From: Lobosporangium transversale
Taxonomy: Eukaryota > Mortierellomycota > Mortierellomycetes > Mortierellales > Mortierellaceae
DNA length: 64,000 bases
Assembly (NCBI RefSeq): GCF_002105155.1
Contig: NW_019029003.1
Coordinates: 186,001 to 250,000 of the forward strand
Direction: 5' to 3'
Of this stretch, positions 1 to 13,100 are shown in pieces. The notes under the pieces are model-generated. The model saw only the letters and a list, made by a program, of their open reading frames with translations, made no database searches and was not told the DNA's origin. The translations under genes and the position numbers were made by a program. Each line of letters opens with the position of its first letter. Positions within the stretch are counted from its first letter, which is position 1.

Positions 1-1427
1 GTCGATTGTTTTAGTCTCTGGGTTTAATCAGTCAAAGAGTTGAATGGGGGACATTGATTGATGGTGATCCATGCGAGAGAGGCAACCCCATGGATTATGA
101 TTCCTTGGAGTAGAGATGGGGGACCAAAAAAAAAAAAAAAAAAACCCAGTCTCTGTAATATATAATTGGCACTAGCGGTTTAGTAAATAGGGGAAATTCG
201 ATATTCTGGAGAGAAAGGTCGTTTTTTGTAATCGCTTTCAACCTTGTTTCTATCCCTGTCTCCTCTCTCTCTTCAAAGCTCTCTCCATCTCACATTCGCT
301 CATTCCATGACTTGATCAGCATCGTTTCGGCTGTACCAAATGAAGGATCATCCTGCGCTTAATCACGTAATTAAAACAGCATATAAAAATATTTGGTGTC
401 GCATGTGCTATTAGTTAAGTTTGCGATGATTAACTGTCGATCACCTGTGCCTGTTGATGATATCAGTCTTTCCAACGGCCATGTCGTTGACGGAAGAAGG
501 GGAAGGGGAACATTCATCAACAACTCGTGGAGAAGCTCTCTTTTTTTTTTTTTTTTTTTTTTTTTTGCCCAATATCATTGTCTCTTTTGCTCTTCGATAA
601 TATTATACACCAAAAGTGATTTTACTCCTTAATGTTGCCCTCTTCCTTCCTCCTTTTTTTTTTTTAGGAGCAAACAAAAAATACAAACACCTGTGCTCTC
701 CTTTCATGGTTGTCTTGATAGTGGTATAATTACGGTTCCGTGTTTATTTCTGCAATCTTCCTTTCAATGTACCAAAGTGACCCATTTGAGCCCTTGGTGA
801 CGGTTATAGCCCTGCTCTTACATTTTTTACTATTGATTTGTTTTCCAGCTTTTCCCTCTCCCTCTATCTCTCTTTCATATCGTTATACACTTTACCCATA
901 TCTTTGTTTATGGATGTGTTAATGTGTACCTTACTTTGGGTTAAACTTTTTAAGATTCTCATTATATCTGAGATTTCGACCTTCTATCTCGATTGCAATC
1001 TTCAACGACATTAAAATATGCGCCTGACAGGTGAACAATGGCATGGACTTGGTGTGGGGTCATCATTTGTCATCCTCTGTTTTCCCCTAAACGCGTTGCC
1101 AATCTTATTTTAATTATTATTTCTCTTTCTGTTTTGAATTGAATAGGGTTGAAAGACAATCATAAGCAACAATAACCAGAACAGCGGTTGGGGGAGTAGG
1201 ACAAGTTTCTCGAGCTAGATCTTGCATCACACAAACACTCAAACACACACAAACACAGCACACAACAATCATAAACACCCACAAGTATAAAAAGGGAAGA
1301 GAGTAAACGTTCTAATAACGAACTTCGCATCACATTGCATCGCGCCTCCCAAAATCTATTCGCTTACCTCCGAGAAAAAAAAGAGAGGATAGGAGGTTGC
1401 AAAAGAAACTTTAGTGAAGAAAGAGCG

Positions 1428-1458
<31 letters not shown>
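1..1458. other. Intergenic / 5' region of the RasGEF gene
   Basis: No convincing gene. Only short reading frames without family features are present. The stretch holds poly(A) (about 125-144) and poly(T) (about 540-566) runs, pyrimidine-rich patches and, at 1225-1280, a CA-rich leader-like stretch that precedes the RasGEF gene. Confidence 0.6.
1286..1293 (+). promoter_or_regulatory. TATA-like box of the RasGEF gene
   Basis: TATAAAAA lies 173 bp upstream of the chosen RasGEF start codon, just after a CA-rich stretch. The position is plausible for a core promoter. There is no transcript evidence, so this is inference from motif and spacing. Confidence 0.35.
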
Positions 1459-1462
<4 letters not shown>

Positions 1463-4219
1463 CCTCCTTGTTTGCCAGCTGGAGCAGCCGACACTCCAGA
1501 CCATCTTCGCACCTTTCCAATGCTGATTCCACAGCAACACGAACTTCTCGTCCCTTTGGTGCACTTCCTCTTGACCATCCCCGATCCACCCCTCTTCCTT
1601 CTTTTCCTCCTTCCTCTTCTTCATCTTCTCATTCCATTTCACTGTATCCTCTTTTGGGACAACCACAAGGTTCATACAAGTCTTCTACGCAGCCAGTCCA
1701 ATCCAACGACACCCGTCGCCTCTCTCGCGCGTCAACTATATCCTCATTCTCATCCACAACTCCTCCGAAGAGGCCAGCCCCTCCTCCCCCTCGTCCCACC
1801 ACCACTTACTCTGCTTTGTCCTCACCTTCCCCATTTGCAACATCTACCGAAAGAAGTCTTCGTTCTTCGCACGAAACATCTACTTATTCACAATCTTCGA
1901 ACCCTCCCTTGGCCCCTGTCCACTCTTCGTCCTTATCCTCCACCTCTACTTCCACGCGGCGAGTCCGCGCATGGACGTCTGTTGACATCTCTACAGCACA
2001 CATCACATCTCTTTCATCTCACGGCGCACAGAGTACAAAGCAAGGGCCACATCCAACTTTCAATACCCGCCCCGACTCTGTTGACCTGCATGTCAAAGAC
2101 TCAATGACCTTTCCTGCCCATTCATTGCATTCGTCTCATTCTTACATTGCTCATCCGCTTTCACCACCTCAATCTACTGTGGGCTCGACACCAGCTGCAC
2201 AGACTGTCGCCACGCCAACCTTAACAAATTTGCCTCCGTGTTCTCACGAAAGTCCACAGCAGAATTCACTCAAAGGGAGAAATCTATTCAGCAACGACCG
2301 GTGTAGTTGTCAGCCTCCTCCTTTGTCATATTCGTCAATTATCGTAGCCTCCAACGAAGTTGACCAAAACAAAAACCTTAGCATACACCAGCACTGCTCA
2401 AGAAAAGATTTCTCCTCACTTGAAGACACTGATAGAATGCAACAGATTGATTACATGCCTGAACCACAGCAGGGCTTTTCACTACCACTACACAAAGGAC
2501 CTGCTGCTTTGTCAGCCAGACCTGGCTCATTGCACAAGCCAACACTATCTTCAAAACGGATGCGTCCACCATTGGCAGAGATATCGACTTCGGTAATCCC
2601 TTCATTGTCTACTACACAAATAACAAGTAGTCCATTGTCTTCAGAACAGAACTACCAAACAGGCCCTTGCGCCGACATTATTGAGCACTCCAAAAGTACC
2701 AATCATACTCATCGAAGCAACAAAGTTACTAATAATGTTAATCAAACTGCACATGGAGAGAATATGCTCATGCATGATCAATTATCGAGGCCCCTTCCTT
2801 TGTCACTTGCTGCAGTTCGACCGCTGGGTGTGTCCCAACAACTATATCATTACCCAGAGCATCTTCCAGAACACGCGAATATCAATTCGACTTCTTTAAA
2901 TCCAGTAACTGATACAGAAACAAGTAAACCTCTGGCCAAAAAAAATACTTTGCGATGTCGTTTATCTCGCGATGCCAGAGCGCTACGAACACGCATCCGG
3001 AAGCTATGGATGGACCCTCGTGAATCAGAGCAACAGAGGACTCGGCGCAACCCAAAGGTAGGTACGATTTTTTTTTTTTTTTTTTTTTTTTCATTCGTGA
3101 AGCTATAACAGTATCAAGTTACTAATCATACTCCTACTCTATGATTATATTACAAGAATCAATACATTATACTGGAGGAGTCCTTATTAGGAATACTTCA
3201 AATGGTACCTCCTATCGTTCAGAATGCAAAAGCACCAAAGCTTAATCTAAGCATGATCCGTCCTATTGGACATTTAGAACCCGGAGGAACCAATGCTTCA
3301 TCAATATCTGAAGCTACACCCGTGGCTGCTTCTATTCACACCACAGAATCCTCTATAAGGCCCAAGGCAGCACTACCTCTGTCATCGGCACCATGGACAG
3401 ACCCATCGACCCTTGCGTTTGCGAGTTCAAGCAGTTCACACTCAAAATCTAGCGGATCTACACCAACTACCCCCGTCCACACACGTACTCGAACTACATC
3501 GACTAATTCGGCTTCGACGGTCAGCGCAACACGCTACCAGATTGCGACTAGCATTCTGCAGCCCATCGAGCCTCCCCTAACAGATGTTGCACAGCCTACA
3601 GCCCTCTCGCCTACAAGCACCGCACTTCTTGGAGAGCCGGCCCTCAGTACAATTATGGCGAGTGTAGTCAGCCCCTCTAGCCCTGCAACATCTACCACAC
3701 TTGATGCATCGGTCTCTGAACCGTGCATTGAGGAAAGCAGTGGGATTTTGATCAACAAACTACTAATGCTTTCCAGCACATTCACAGGAGCTATTAGGAC
3801 ACTATGCGAGCAGCAGAATGAGAAAGTGCTGCGCTTTGATGATGATATGATCCTTGATCTGCTAACAAGATGGGAGCAAGAAGCTGGCAAAACTGACGGA
3901 GACGAGGAGCCAGATAACTCCAGTTCAACATCGTTAGTCACCTTAGGGGCGACAAATGCTTTGGAGCGATATCAGCTCATGGTTAGCAGGGTATGGGAGG
4001 AGACTGAGGTAATACTCCTAGGGATTCGGAAGGTTCGAGATCTTGTTGAATTTGGGAGAGTACAGCATTTTCCGGATTTTGATGACGACGATTCTGAAGA
4101 AGACTCCATGGAACGTAATGAAGAAGTTAAACAAGTAAGCCTATATTTCTGCCATCCCGTTCATATAATATCTTTAGCTTTTGCTACATGACAAACTTAA
4201 ACTCAGTAACATCCTACGT

Positions 4220-4256
<37 letters not shown>

Positions 4257-7200
4257 TATTTCCTTCAGAGCCTCTATTCCACGCTGCTTTTACATTCGCA
4301 TGGCTTGGTAACTGTACTCGGTGAATTCCTGGAGTGCGTTTCTGGTATCCAACGCTTGGTCGGTACTCTCAAAAGTCAAAGAAAAGATTCACAGGAAAAT
4401 CAGGGCGGCTTAAGCATCACTGGTGTTCTTGAACGAAGTGAACCAGCTTCAGAAGTTAACCTCATGTTTGAAGAGCCTCGTCCAGTTAAGCATCTTGACC
4501 CTGCTCTTATGCGTAAACTAAAGCCTAAAGCGCCGTTTAAGTCGATCGCAGACAAGGTGCGTAGATCATTCTCAGACTTTGCACAAAAGTCAACCAACTC
4601 GTTGCTGAAGATTTTCCCACCCCTGGGGGATGGGACCAATGAAGGATTTGACTGGGATTCATACTCTGATGGTGAGTATGATTCAGAAGAGTTAGTGCCT
4701 TCGGAAGTGGGCAGCTCACTCTGTAGAGACGGCGATGCGCATGTCCGCACACTTTCCCCACTAGGAAGTCCTGGGCTTACCCCTAATAAGCAAAAGCAAC
4801 GACAACATCGGCCCAGGTCTAAGGATTCCTCAGACTTTTCAGGACAATATTGGCCAGGGTCAACGAGACTTGGCCTTTCGGACGACAGTATGAGCCCGAC
4901 CAACGTGGTCTCGCCCAGCACGGTGCTTGTCATGCCAGGGCCCACGTTTGACGCGCAAAGTATGGCAACACCTCCTAGTATAAATTCTGAAAGAACAATC
5001 GATTCGATCAGTGTGCGCCTCCGAATGAGCAGGCCTGGGACGCCAAAGTCACTCGAGTCATTTCATGAAGAGACTGAGCCAACGTGTTACTTTACATATA
5101 AACCTGAGCCTCAAGTACCGTTGCCACCACTCCAGACTTCCAAGTCTGAGAGCAAAGAAATGCGTCATTCCATTTTATCTCCTCGACGGAATCCGCAGGT
5201 AAAGAAGAAAGGATTGAAATTAGTAGTAATAATAACAATGAAAATAATAATAATAATGATGATGATAAGATTGATAATACATAATGGTGGTAAAAACCGC
5301 TAAATAAGCTCATGGCAAACCTATTTCTATTCTTACATTAAAGAAAGAGGCATTTACCGGGCTTAGCATATCAACGCCAATCCCAAGCTCCACAAGGCCG
5401 TTCTCGGTATATTCCTCGGAATCCGAGGCTCAGACAGCCTCCCCTTCGCGTAACAACTATAAAGCACGGCCTCCAAAGCCACCCGTTCTCAGCCAAGCCA
5501 TGGTCAAGGAAGACGAGCTTAATCGAGACGCGCAAGAGGCTAATCAGGAAAGGACCCCTAATAACCGAACAAGCTCATGCCCTGCTATTCGAACCATATC
5601 CGCGCTACATACAGACCCCGTCACATTGGATTCACCGTTTACTAGGCAGACAAGTATTAGGATGGTCAATGACCGGGACCGATATTCCGTCAAGATGCCA
5701 TCCGACGATATACTTGAGCCTAGACCAGCCAGGGCTTCCAGCCGCAATTCCTCTCCTACATTCTGGCGTCGGAGAAGCTACAATGACGCACTGGGGAAAA
5801 GCCGATATGCCGTACAGCTTGAGTCGGACGTATCAGCTCTATCTACGCCTCTAACCTCTGAGTTTTCCTCTAATTGCAGGTCTTCTGTTCGCTTGTCGTC
5901 CTATGAATTTTTGGTGCCTTTCTTTTCAAAAGAAGACTCTAGCAGTCCTGCAAGCACCGCCACGACAGTCTCGACAGACGGCAGCCGCATGAGCTCTGGA
6001 TCATACTCAAAATATTCATCGACTATAGGCCGATATAACAACCATCGAAGACATTCTAGCCCCTTGATCCCGGGAGTCGAAAGGGCACTAGCAGATACAC
6101 TCGGCCGCCGTACGAGTGTATCTTTGAATCAAAATTGCCAATTAGTAACAAAGACTTCAATTGCCTCAGTAATGAATCGTAATTCTGTGCATATGCTGCC
6201 AACTCTAACTGAGGATTCCAATCAGCAGCAGCAGCAGCAGCAATATAGCTCAACCTCACTAAAGAGCCCTGATCAACTCGCATTATTTACAGAGGTCGAG
6301 TGCCTGGGCGTTCGCTCTCGGCCGTGGGCTCCACAGAAGGATAGTAATGCTTATGACATCGCAGCTCGAAATCATGGAACGGTTGCTGATTATCATTCTC
6401 GATCGAGAGATTACAAAGAGCAGCAGATGCAGGTTCAAAATCAGTACCAGCGTCAGTACTTGCAAGAGTCCCAAGGCCAATGTCCTGAAAATAATGAGGA
6501 TCGTAAGGGGGATGAAATGCCTCGCCGACCTATTACAGAACCTCGACTTGGTGACATGCGAAAAGCGTGAGTTTTTGCTTTTACTTTTTATTATTATTAA
6601 GGTAGATGTTCATTAACGAAATCGACAGTTAAATCCTTCATGACAACTAACTTGTAACATTTTAATATTGAAATAGATGGGAAATCATGAACCTGGATGC
6701 AAAGCGTGTAAATCCTTATTCACATCTACGAGCTTATGCCAGAAGTCAACGTAAGAAATAGACATCTCTGACTTTTTTCTGCTCAAAAAGCGTACGGTTA
6801 TAAACCCCTATTTGCAAGACTGACTTTTTTCTTTCTTTTCTTTTTTCTTAGCCGGTCAAAATAATCTCTGGGCTTTGAACCACCCAAATGCACTTCAAAG
6901 CTCAACATCCCCTCGCGTTCTTCACATCTGTGAAAATAATGTGGATGTGCTTGTACTGCAAATGTCAGGAGGATATTTACAAGTGGTCGCAGGTTTATTA
7001 GAAAAATTGATCGAGCGACTTGCAGACCAAAATGAGCAAGGTATATTGAATGGTTGTAGCAGAACACTTTGCATTTTGAGGACAGGCTTGCCAATGAAAT
7101 ATTGCCCTCATATTTGTTGATTTTATATTTTCTTTGATGCAAAATAGATAGTGAATATATCAGCTGCTTTCTACTTTCTCATTCATTTTTTATCGATTCT

Positions 7201-7362
7201 GAGGACCTATTAAAACGGCTGATTGCACGGTTCCATATTCAGCCTCGTCAAGGAGAGATGCTTTACTTTGAGAAGTGGCAAGTGGTCATTCAAATTAAGT
7301 AAGTTAAATGTGATATGTATCCATATATCCTTGACTGGCTATTGAAGGGTACAATGCTGACC

Positions 7363-7400
<38 letters not shown>

Positions 7401-8127
7401 CATCAGGGTTCTTTGTGTCCTCTATCGGTGGATCCAGCTTCAATACGAAGATTTTGAACGAAACCCAAACCTCTTAAAAACCTTAAAAAAATTCTTAGAG
7501 GTTGATGTGCGCATGGGTGGATTTGTTAAAGAGGCAGGGTACATCGAGGAGAGAATCAATATTAGGGTATGTTGCACATTGGGTAGATTACGATAGTAAG
7601 CGACTCGATAACTTTGACAAGGAGGTCTAATGTTTTATTTTGTTTTATCATATTAATTTTACGAACAGAGTCTATCACCAAAAAAGAATTGCAGTGTGAT
7701 CATGGAACAGGGTCGATTCTGCCTTCAGCGGTCGAGGACTCGAAAGATTAGCCTGTCTAAAAGTCAAAGTAGATCACCACATCCATTGGCGTCTCCTGGT
7801 GGTGTTTTATCAAACTCTGTCCCACATTCTCCTGGTACGCATGTGATTGAGCAAGGACCAGCTCCAGAGCTCTCTCTAGTATCTCCAATCCTTCAGGTCG
7901 GCACTCTTGAGCTGGCAAGGTACCTGACCTTGGCAGACATGAAAGCGTTCAGGAGTATCACCGTTTATGAACTCATGTCAAGCCAGTGGCAGAGGCGTCA
8001 AGCGGCAGAGAATACGAAACGAGTAAACAGCGAAGAAGACGAAAAAACCGTCTCCGGCCTGAATATAGACGACTCAGGCATGGTAGATGGTGGGGCTATT
8101 GAGGCTTTCACTCGACGAGCAAACATG

Positions 8128-8158
<31 letters not shown>

Positions 8159-9521
8159 GCACTACATGCTGTGGTATAAAAAGCAACATTGAATAATAAT
8201 GTTTCAACTACCATTAATATTTTAATTAATATTATAAACGGGAATACTGTGATAACAGCTGAGTTACTGGGTTGCGCATGAGATCTTGAGCATTGGGAGC
8301 CCTAAGACAAGGAAGCAGCTCATCAAGAAATTCATTGAAGTAGCCAAGGTATAAAAAGAAAATGGCGAAGCAATTTTTTCAATCCCAATCTCAACTGGAT
8401 GCCAGTTATTATTATTAATGTCACGCGTGATGTTTTGCTTGATTTAGATTTGCCGCTCACTCAACAATTTGCACACATGCATGTTCATTGTTTCGGCCTT
8501 GATCTCGACCCCAGTGCGTCGCCTTGCCGCGACCTGGAAGCTTATCAAAAAGAGGGAGATGAAATCTCTACAACAACTTGAACAGCTACTCGATCCAAGT
8601 GGGAATATGAGGTGTTACCGTCAAGCACTCGGGGAAATAGAGGCCCCTGCTATTCCCTTTTTGCGTATGTTTCACTCTCAATTAAATCATTTACATGACA
8701 ATTAACAATGATTGATACGATACTGATCCTCGTTCTGATACTTTTTTTTCTTGTCATATGTAGCAATCTTGCTAAAAGATATCACATTTATCCTTGATGG
8801 TAATCCAACGATGATTCCATCAAGGTTTAATGGCCAGCCGCCTCCTGTTTCAGCCAAAGATGGCATCAATACGAATAAGATTTCAAGGACTTCAGGCACA
8901 GCCGCAACACTAGTTGAAAAGAGCAACCCCTTAGTCGCTTGCACATCAGGACTCGGGTCAGGCATGAGCTGCGGCTTTGAAGCAGAATCAGACCAAGGAC
9001 AGCTGGTGAATTTCGACAAATTCAGACAACTGACCCAATATGTTGAAGATTCGGTTGATTTGGCCAAATCAGCCGATTACTGGTTTGAGCCTCAACTATT
9101 GCGCCAAGCACGAGTCTTCCGACCCAATTCGCCTTCATTTGATGATACGAAAGGAGAGTACATCAATGGAGGAGGCAATAACGCCAGTAACAGCAATAAT
9201 AGGTATTATAGTCCTCTAGACTCGTCCCGTGGTCCTTTGGATCACATCTCGGAAATTGTAGAACGCAGACTGGTCAAGGCATCTGGACTGTATGGGGTTC
9301 ATCAAAGAGTTATTGAGGTCGAGTTTTTGACAAAATCTAAGAGTAGCAGCAGTTTGTGGAAAGGAGGCGCTGGCATTGGGAATATTCATAGCAGTTTTGG
9401 CGGAGGAGGAACCAACGGAAGTGTAAATGGATCTAATGTAGGCGAGACGGTGATTCGAGCAATACAGGGAGAGGAAGAGTACTTAATGGGTCTCAGTCTG
9501 ATGTGTGAGCCAGGTCGCTAA
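1459..9521 (+). CDS. Ras guanine nucleotide exchange factor (RasGEF_N + RasGEF), 12 exons
   Basis: Predicted exchange factor that loads a Ras-type GTPase with GTP at the membrane. Exons read as 1459-3057, 3157-4134, 4269-5198, 5350-6566, 6677-6750, 6852-7040, 7148-7298, 7407-7566, 7669-8127, 8259-8348, 8448-8664 and 8764-9521. They join in frame to about 2,273 aa. Residues 1 to about 1590 are low-complexity Ser/Pro/Thr with a Gln run near 6223-6243. The RasGEF_N domain lies at about 1600-1766 (FEKWQVVIQI, FLEVDVRMGGF). The catalytic CDC25-homology domain lies at about 1835-2140 (ELARYLTLADMKAFRSI, NLHTCMFIVSAL, LLKDITFILDGNP). No SH3 domain is seen, so it need not be the Cdc25 orthologue. The ATG overlaps a 26-nt A run. 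The fourth acceptor is ambiguous (5344 or 5350). Family call is strong; the exact partner GTPase is unknown. Confidence 0.9.
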
Positions 9522-10166
9522 CGAGGAGGATTGTTAGTACATGTAATGGAAAAGCAACAATGGATAGCAGCAACAACATACCCTAATCATGTGTCGTACT
9601 CGTAGAAAAAGTATTTTTAATCAATACACTTGCTTCATTGTGTTGGAGCGCCCAACATGTGCTGCATGCATGTATCTCTTTAATTTTCATCTGCCCTTGC
9701 TGGTCTTGGTGGTAGACACACTCCGACAACATGTGATGCATTGCGACAAACTTCAAACCGTTACCGAAGCATGAATATGTATACATATGCATGGGCATAA
9801 CGCACACACCTCTGATCTAATTCAAATGCCATGTCTCTCATAAATATGCACCATTTTTTTTTTTTTTTTTTTTTTTGTGGAGTGTGCGCTTCGCTCTCTT
9901 TTCTCTTTCTTTCATTCTTTCAGCCAGTCAGTCAGTCATTTCCTTCCTCTCTCTCTCTCCCTCTCTTACGGAAGCAATACTCATTCCTTCCCTTACTTCT
10001 GGTCATTTGGTTCATTTCATTCCTGTAAAGACATCTAATTTCTAGTTGCGATCACACGTGCAAGGTATATATTACATGTGTTAATTATTTTTCTAAACTT
10101 AATAGAACAGGTCTAAACAATGATATTCTGTAATAACACCTTTTACTTACATAGCCTTCAAGGGCG
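9522..10166. other. Intergenic region between RasGEF and the F-box gene
   Basis: No gene seen. It contains a poly(T) run (about 9854-9876) and a CT-rich stretch at 9885-9970 that probably belongs to the promoter/leader of the F-box gene. Confidence 0.55.
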
Positions 10167-13100
10167 ATGTCATCTGCGTCTTCTTCGGCGCAATCGAGTA
10201 GACTGAATGTCCCCCCATTGCCCAGTATTTCTTCCAAATCTTCTTCGAATATCAACGATGCAATCAACAGCAGTATTGTTAATGGAGATGACTCCAACGC
10301 ACTTTCCTCTAATTCTGCGTCGCAGGCCGTCATGATACCAACGTCTTCAATTGCTATGAGAGGCATCATTAACGTCAACAGCAGCAACAGTAGCAGCAAT
10401 AACAGCAACAGTGTAGTCGGCAATGGCAGCAAAAGCAGGTCATCCCCTTTGTTTATCCCCGAAATACTGGAATTGATCTTCTTGCATATGCTCCACCAAT
10501 TTCAATGCCCTACATCCATTCCATTGCCTCATGTAAACTCCTATCATTCCTCTTCAGGGTCTCCAGCTTCTACACCCACAGTAGCGGGACTGTGCCCAGA
10601 TATTTATTTGCAGATTCGTGCACAGAAACCTGCTTCGACACAACTAGCTTTTCTACGAGTTTGTCGGTTCTGGTACGGGGTTGGGGAGCCATTGATATGG
10701 AAAAACGTTAAATGGGCAGACCATCAAGATCCAGAGGTCCATCGGCGGATATGGAGCCATTGGGGTCGGATCAAGAGCCTGAGATTTGAATATGGCAAGC
10801 GGACAACAGACACTGAAGCCCCCATAGCCTCTGCAGCTGTTGCAACGACGGCTGAACTATCAGCCGTGCGAACCCCCGAACCATCCTCTGCGACCTCGTC
10901 TACGACAACGACGATTGGAACAACCAATCGGGCTAATGGTCCGCGAGCAAGGATGAGAAATTTTTTGAGTGGTGACACATCTGCAGCAGGGACCACAGTT
11001 GGCTCTCCCAGAGTGGATCAACCGTTATCGACTGATGGTCTTCCTTCGACCCAGACGCAGATAATACAAGGTCGTCCTCGCATGACAATAGATAAGGCTT
11101 TGCATGAGCTTGCTTTGGTTATGTCTCAGCCCTCGAGCCAACCGCATTATCGTCCTGTGCCTTTACCGCTTCGAGGAGTTCATTTCCATAAACAACTACC
11201 GCACAGCATATTGAATGAGTCAATACTCCAAAAACCTCCACTCCTCCATCGCTCACAGTTGACGTCGCTCACGTTGACAGGCTTATTTCGGTTGGAGACG
11301 TTCTTGACAGCGATTCTGCCTTTTGTCCCAGAATTGACCTATCTGGATATCTGTTTGCGCTGCTATGAATGGAGGGATGAGATCCGGCTTGATAAGGTGT
11401 TGAGGTCATGTCCGAAACTGCAGTACCTGTCAGTGGACAGAAACATGATCGGGCTCGTCGATTTTGGGGACGAAGAGGCCGTGCCCAGCTCAGCTAATTC
11501 TTTAGAAGTTCTGGGCGATTATTTTGACAGTGACGATACTGACGAGGACGACCATAGTGGTTATGACAATGGTGGTGGCGAGCAAGGAGAGATTTTGGAA
11601 GTTGCGATTGAAAGTGAGCAGAATAGGAGGCTTGATTCAGCAAGTAGAATGTATTCGGGAACATCATGGCATCTCAAATACGCACGCTTACAGGCGCCTA
11701 AAGTGCTCAAAGTACAGGGTAACGGGCCCAGTATGAACGATCAGGCAGGTGCTTACTTAGATATGCCTTCTCATCTTATTGATCCATACGCCACCACAGA
11801 TCCTACTTCAAATGATACTCATAGCGTGTCCGTACCGTCATCATCATCATCTCCATTACCACCCCAACCGTCAGGAACCGCAACAAGTCCTGCAACAAAA
11901 ATACGATCTCGTCGTAGCCGGCTGGCACAGACACAGCTACAACAGCAATGTCAGCTCTCCTTCCCCCTACAAGTCCTCAAATTAAAAAAGGTTCGGATGC
12001 CAGAACGAGACTTTGTGCAGCTCCTCAAACGATGTCCTGCACTAGAAGAGATGGATGTATTCAGTACAAGCTACTGGAGCTGGAAACAACAGTTCTTACA
12101 AAGCGTTGCTCAGTCCTGCCCAAAGATTAAGCATCTGCATTTAACGACCAACTACGCTAGTGGAGGGCCCGAAAATAACAACAATGATACTGGGGCTGTG
12201 CAAATTGGATATCTTCAACAACCAATGCTCGCTGCCGTGGGAGAACCCTATGATCCTGCGATTGAATTGATCAAGTTGTACCCAGCCCTGCTATCGTATG
12301 ACGCACGTTATGTTCGTTTTCAGGATCGAGCCTTAAGGACCCTGCAACAAAACTGTCCACATTTGGAACGACTTGATCTAACTAGTTGTCGTGAATTAAG
12401 CTCCAAAGCGGTAGATTGGTTCCTTCGACATATGCCAGCATTGAAGCACTTTTCGACCAGTCGGGCCATGCTGCAGATCGAGGATATGATTGAAATGATT
12501 GAGGAGCATGACCGTCAGATAGCCGCTGCGACTGTCAGAAGGAGCAAGAAGCGAAATGTAAGCCATTTTGCCGCCTTTTCAGAGGTCGGGTCTGAAGCCG
12601 AAGACGAGTTTGAGTTTGAACCAGAAACCACACGTGTGACACAAGTGCCACGGTGGTGGGCATGTGATGGGTTAGAGACGCTTATCATTGGCGTCAAAAA
12701 CCCAAAGCTACCTGGGTCTTCAGACCGAGGATTTGATCTTCAAGATGAGGGGGCTGCGGACTTTCAGCTTTATTACAAAGATCACTATCATCAGCAAGGA
12801 AGCTCATCCGGACCTTCTTCGTCCAAGGACAAGAACAATGGCTCATCTTTGCCGGTTTTTCCTCAGTATAACCATATTCAATACTGTACCTTTGTATTCT
12901 TTGAACAATTGGGCCGGTTAAAGAAATTGAAGAGGCTCGAGTTACATGGTGGACGGTTCGATCTTGGGGTTCAGCAGGCTGCAACGCTTTCATCATCGCT
13001 GTCGTCCTTAGTACCACTTTCTACCTACCCTTTGAATTCCGTATCCCCACAACAGCAGCCATTCTATCATAGTCATTCTCAAGCACCCGTAGTAATGGCA

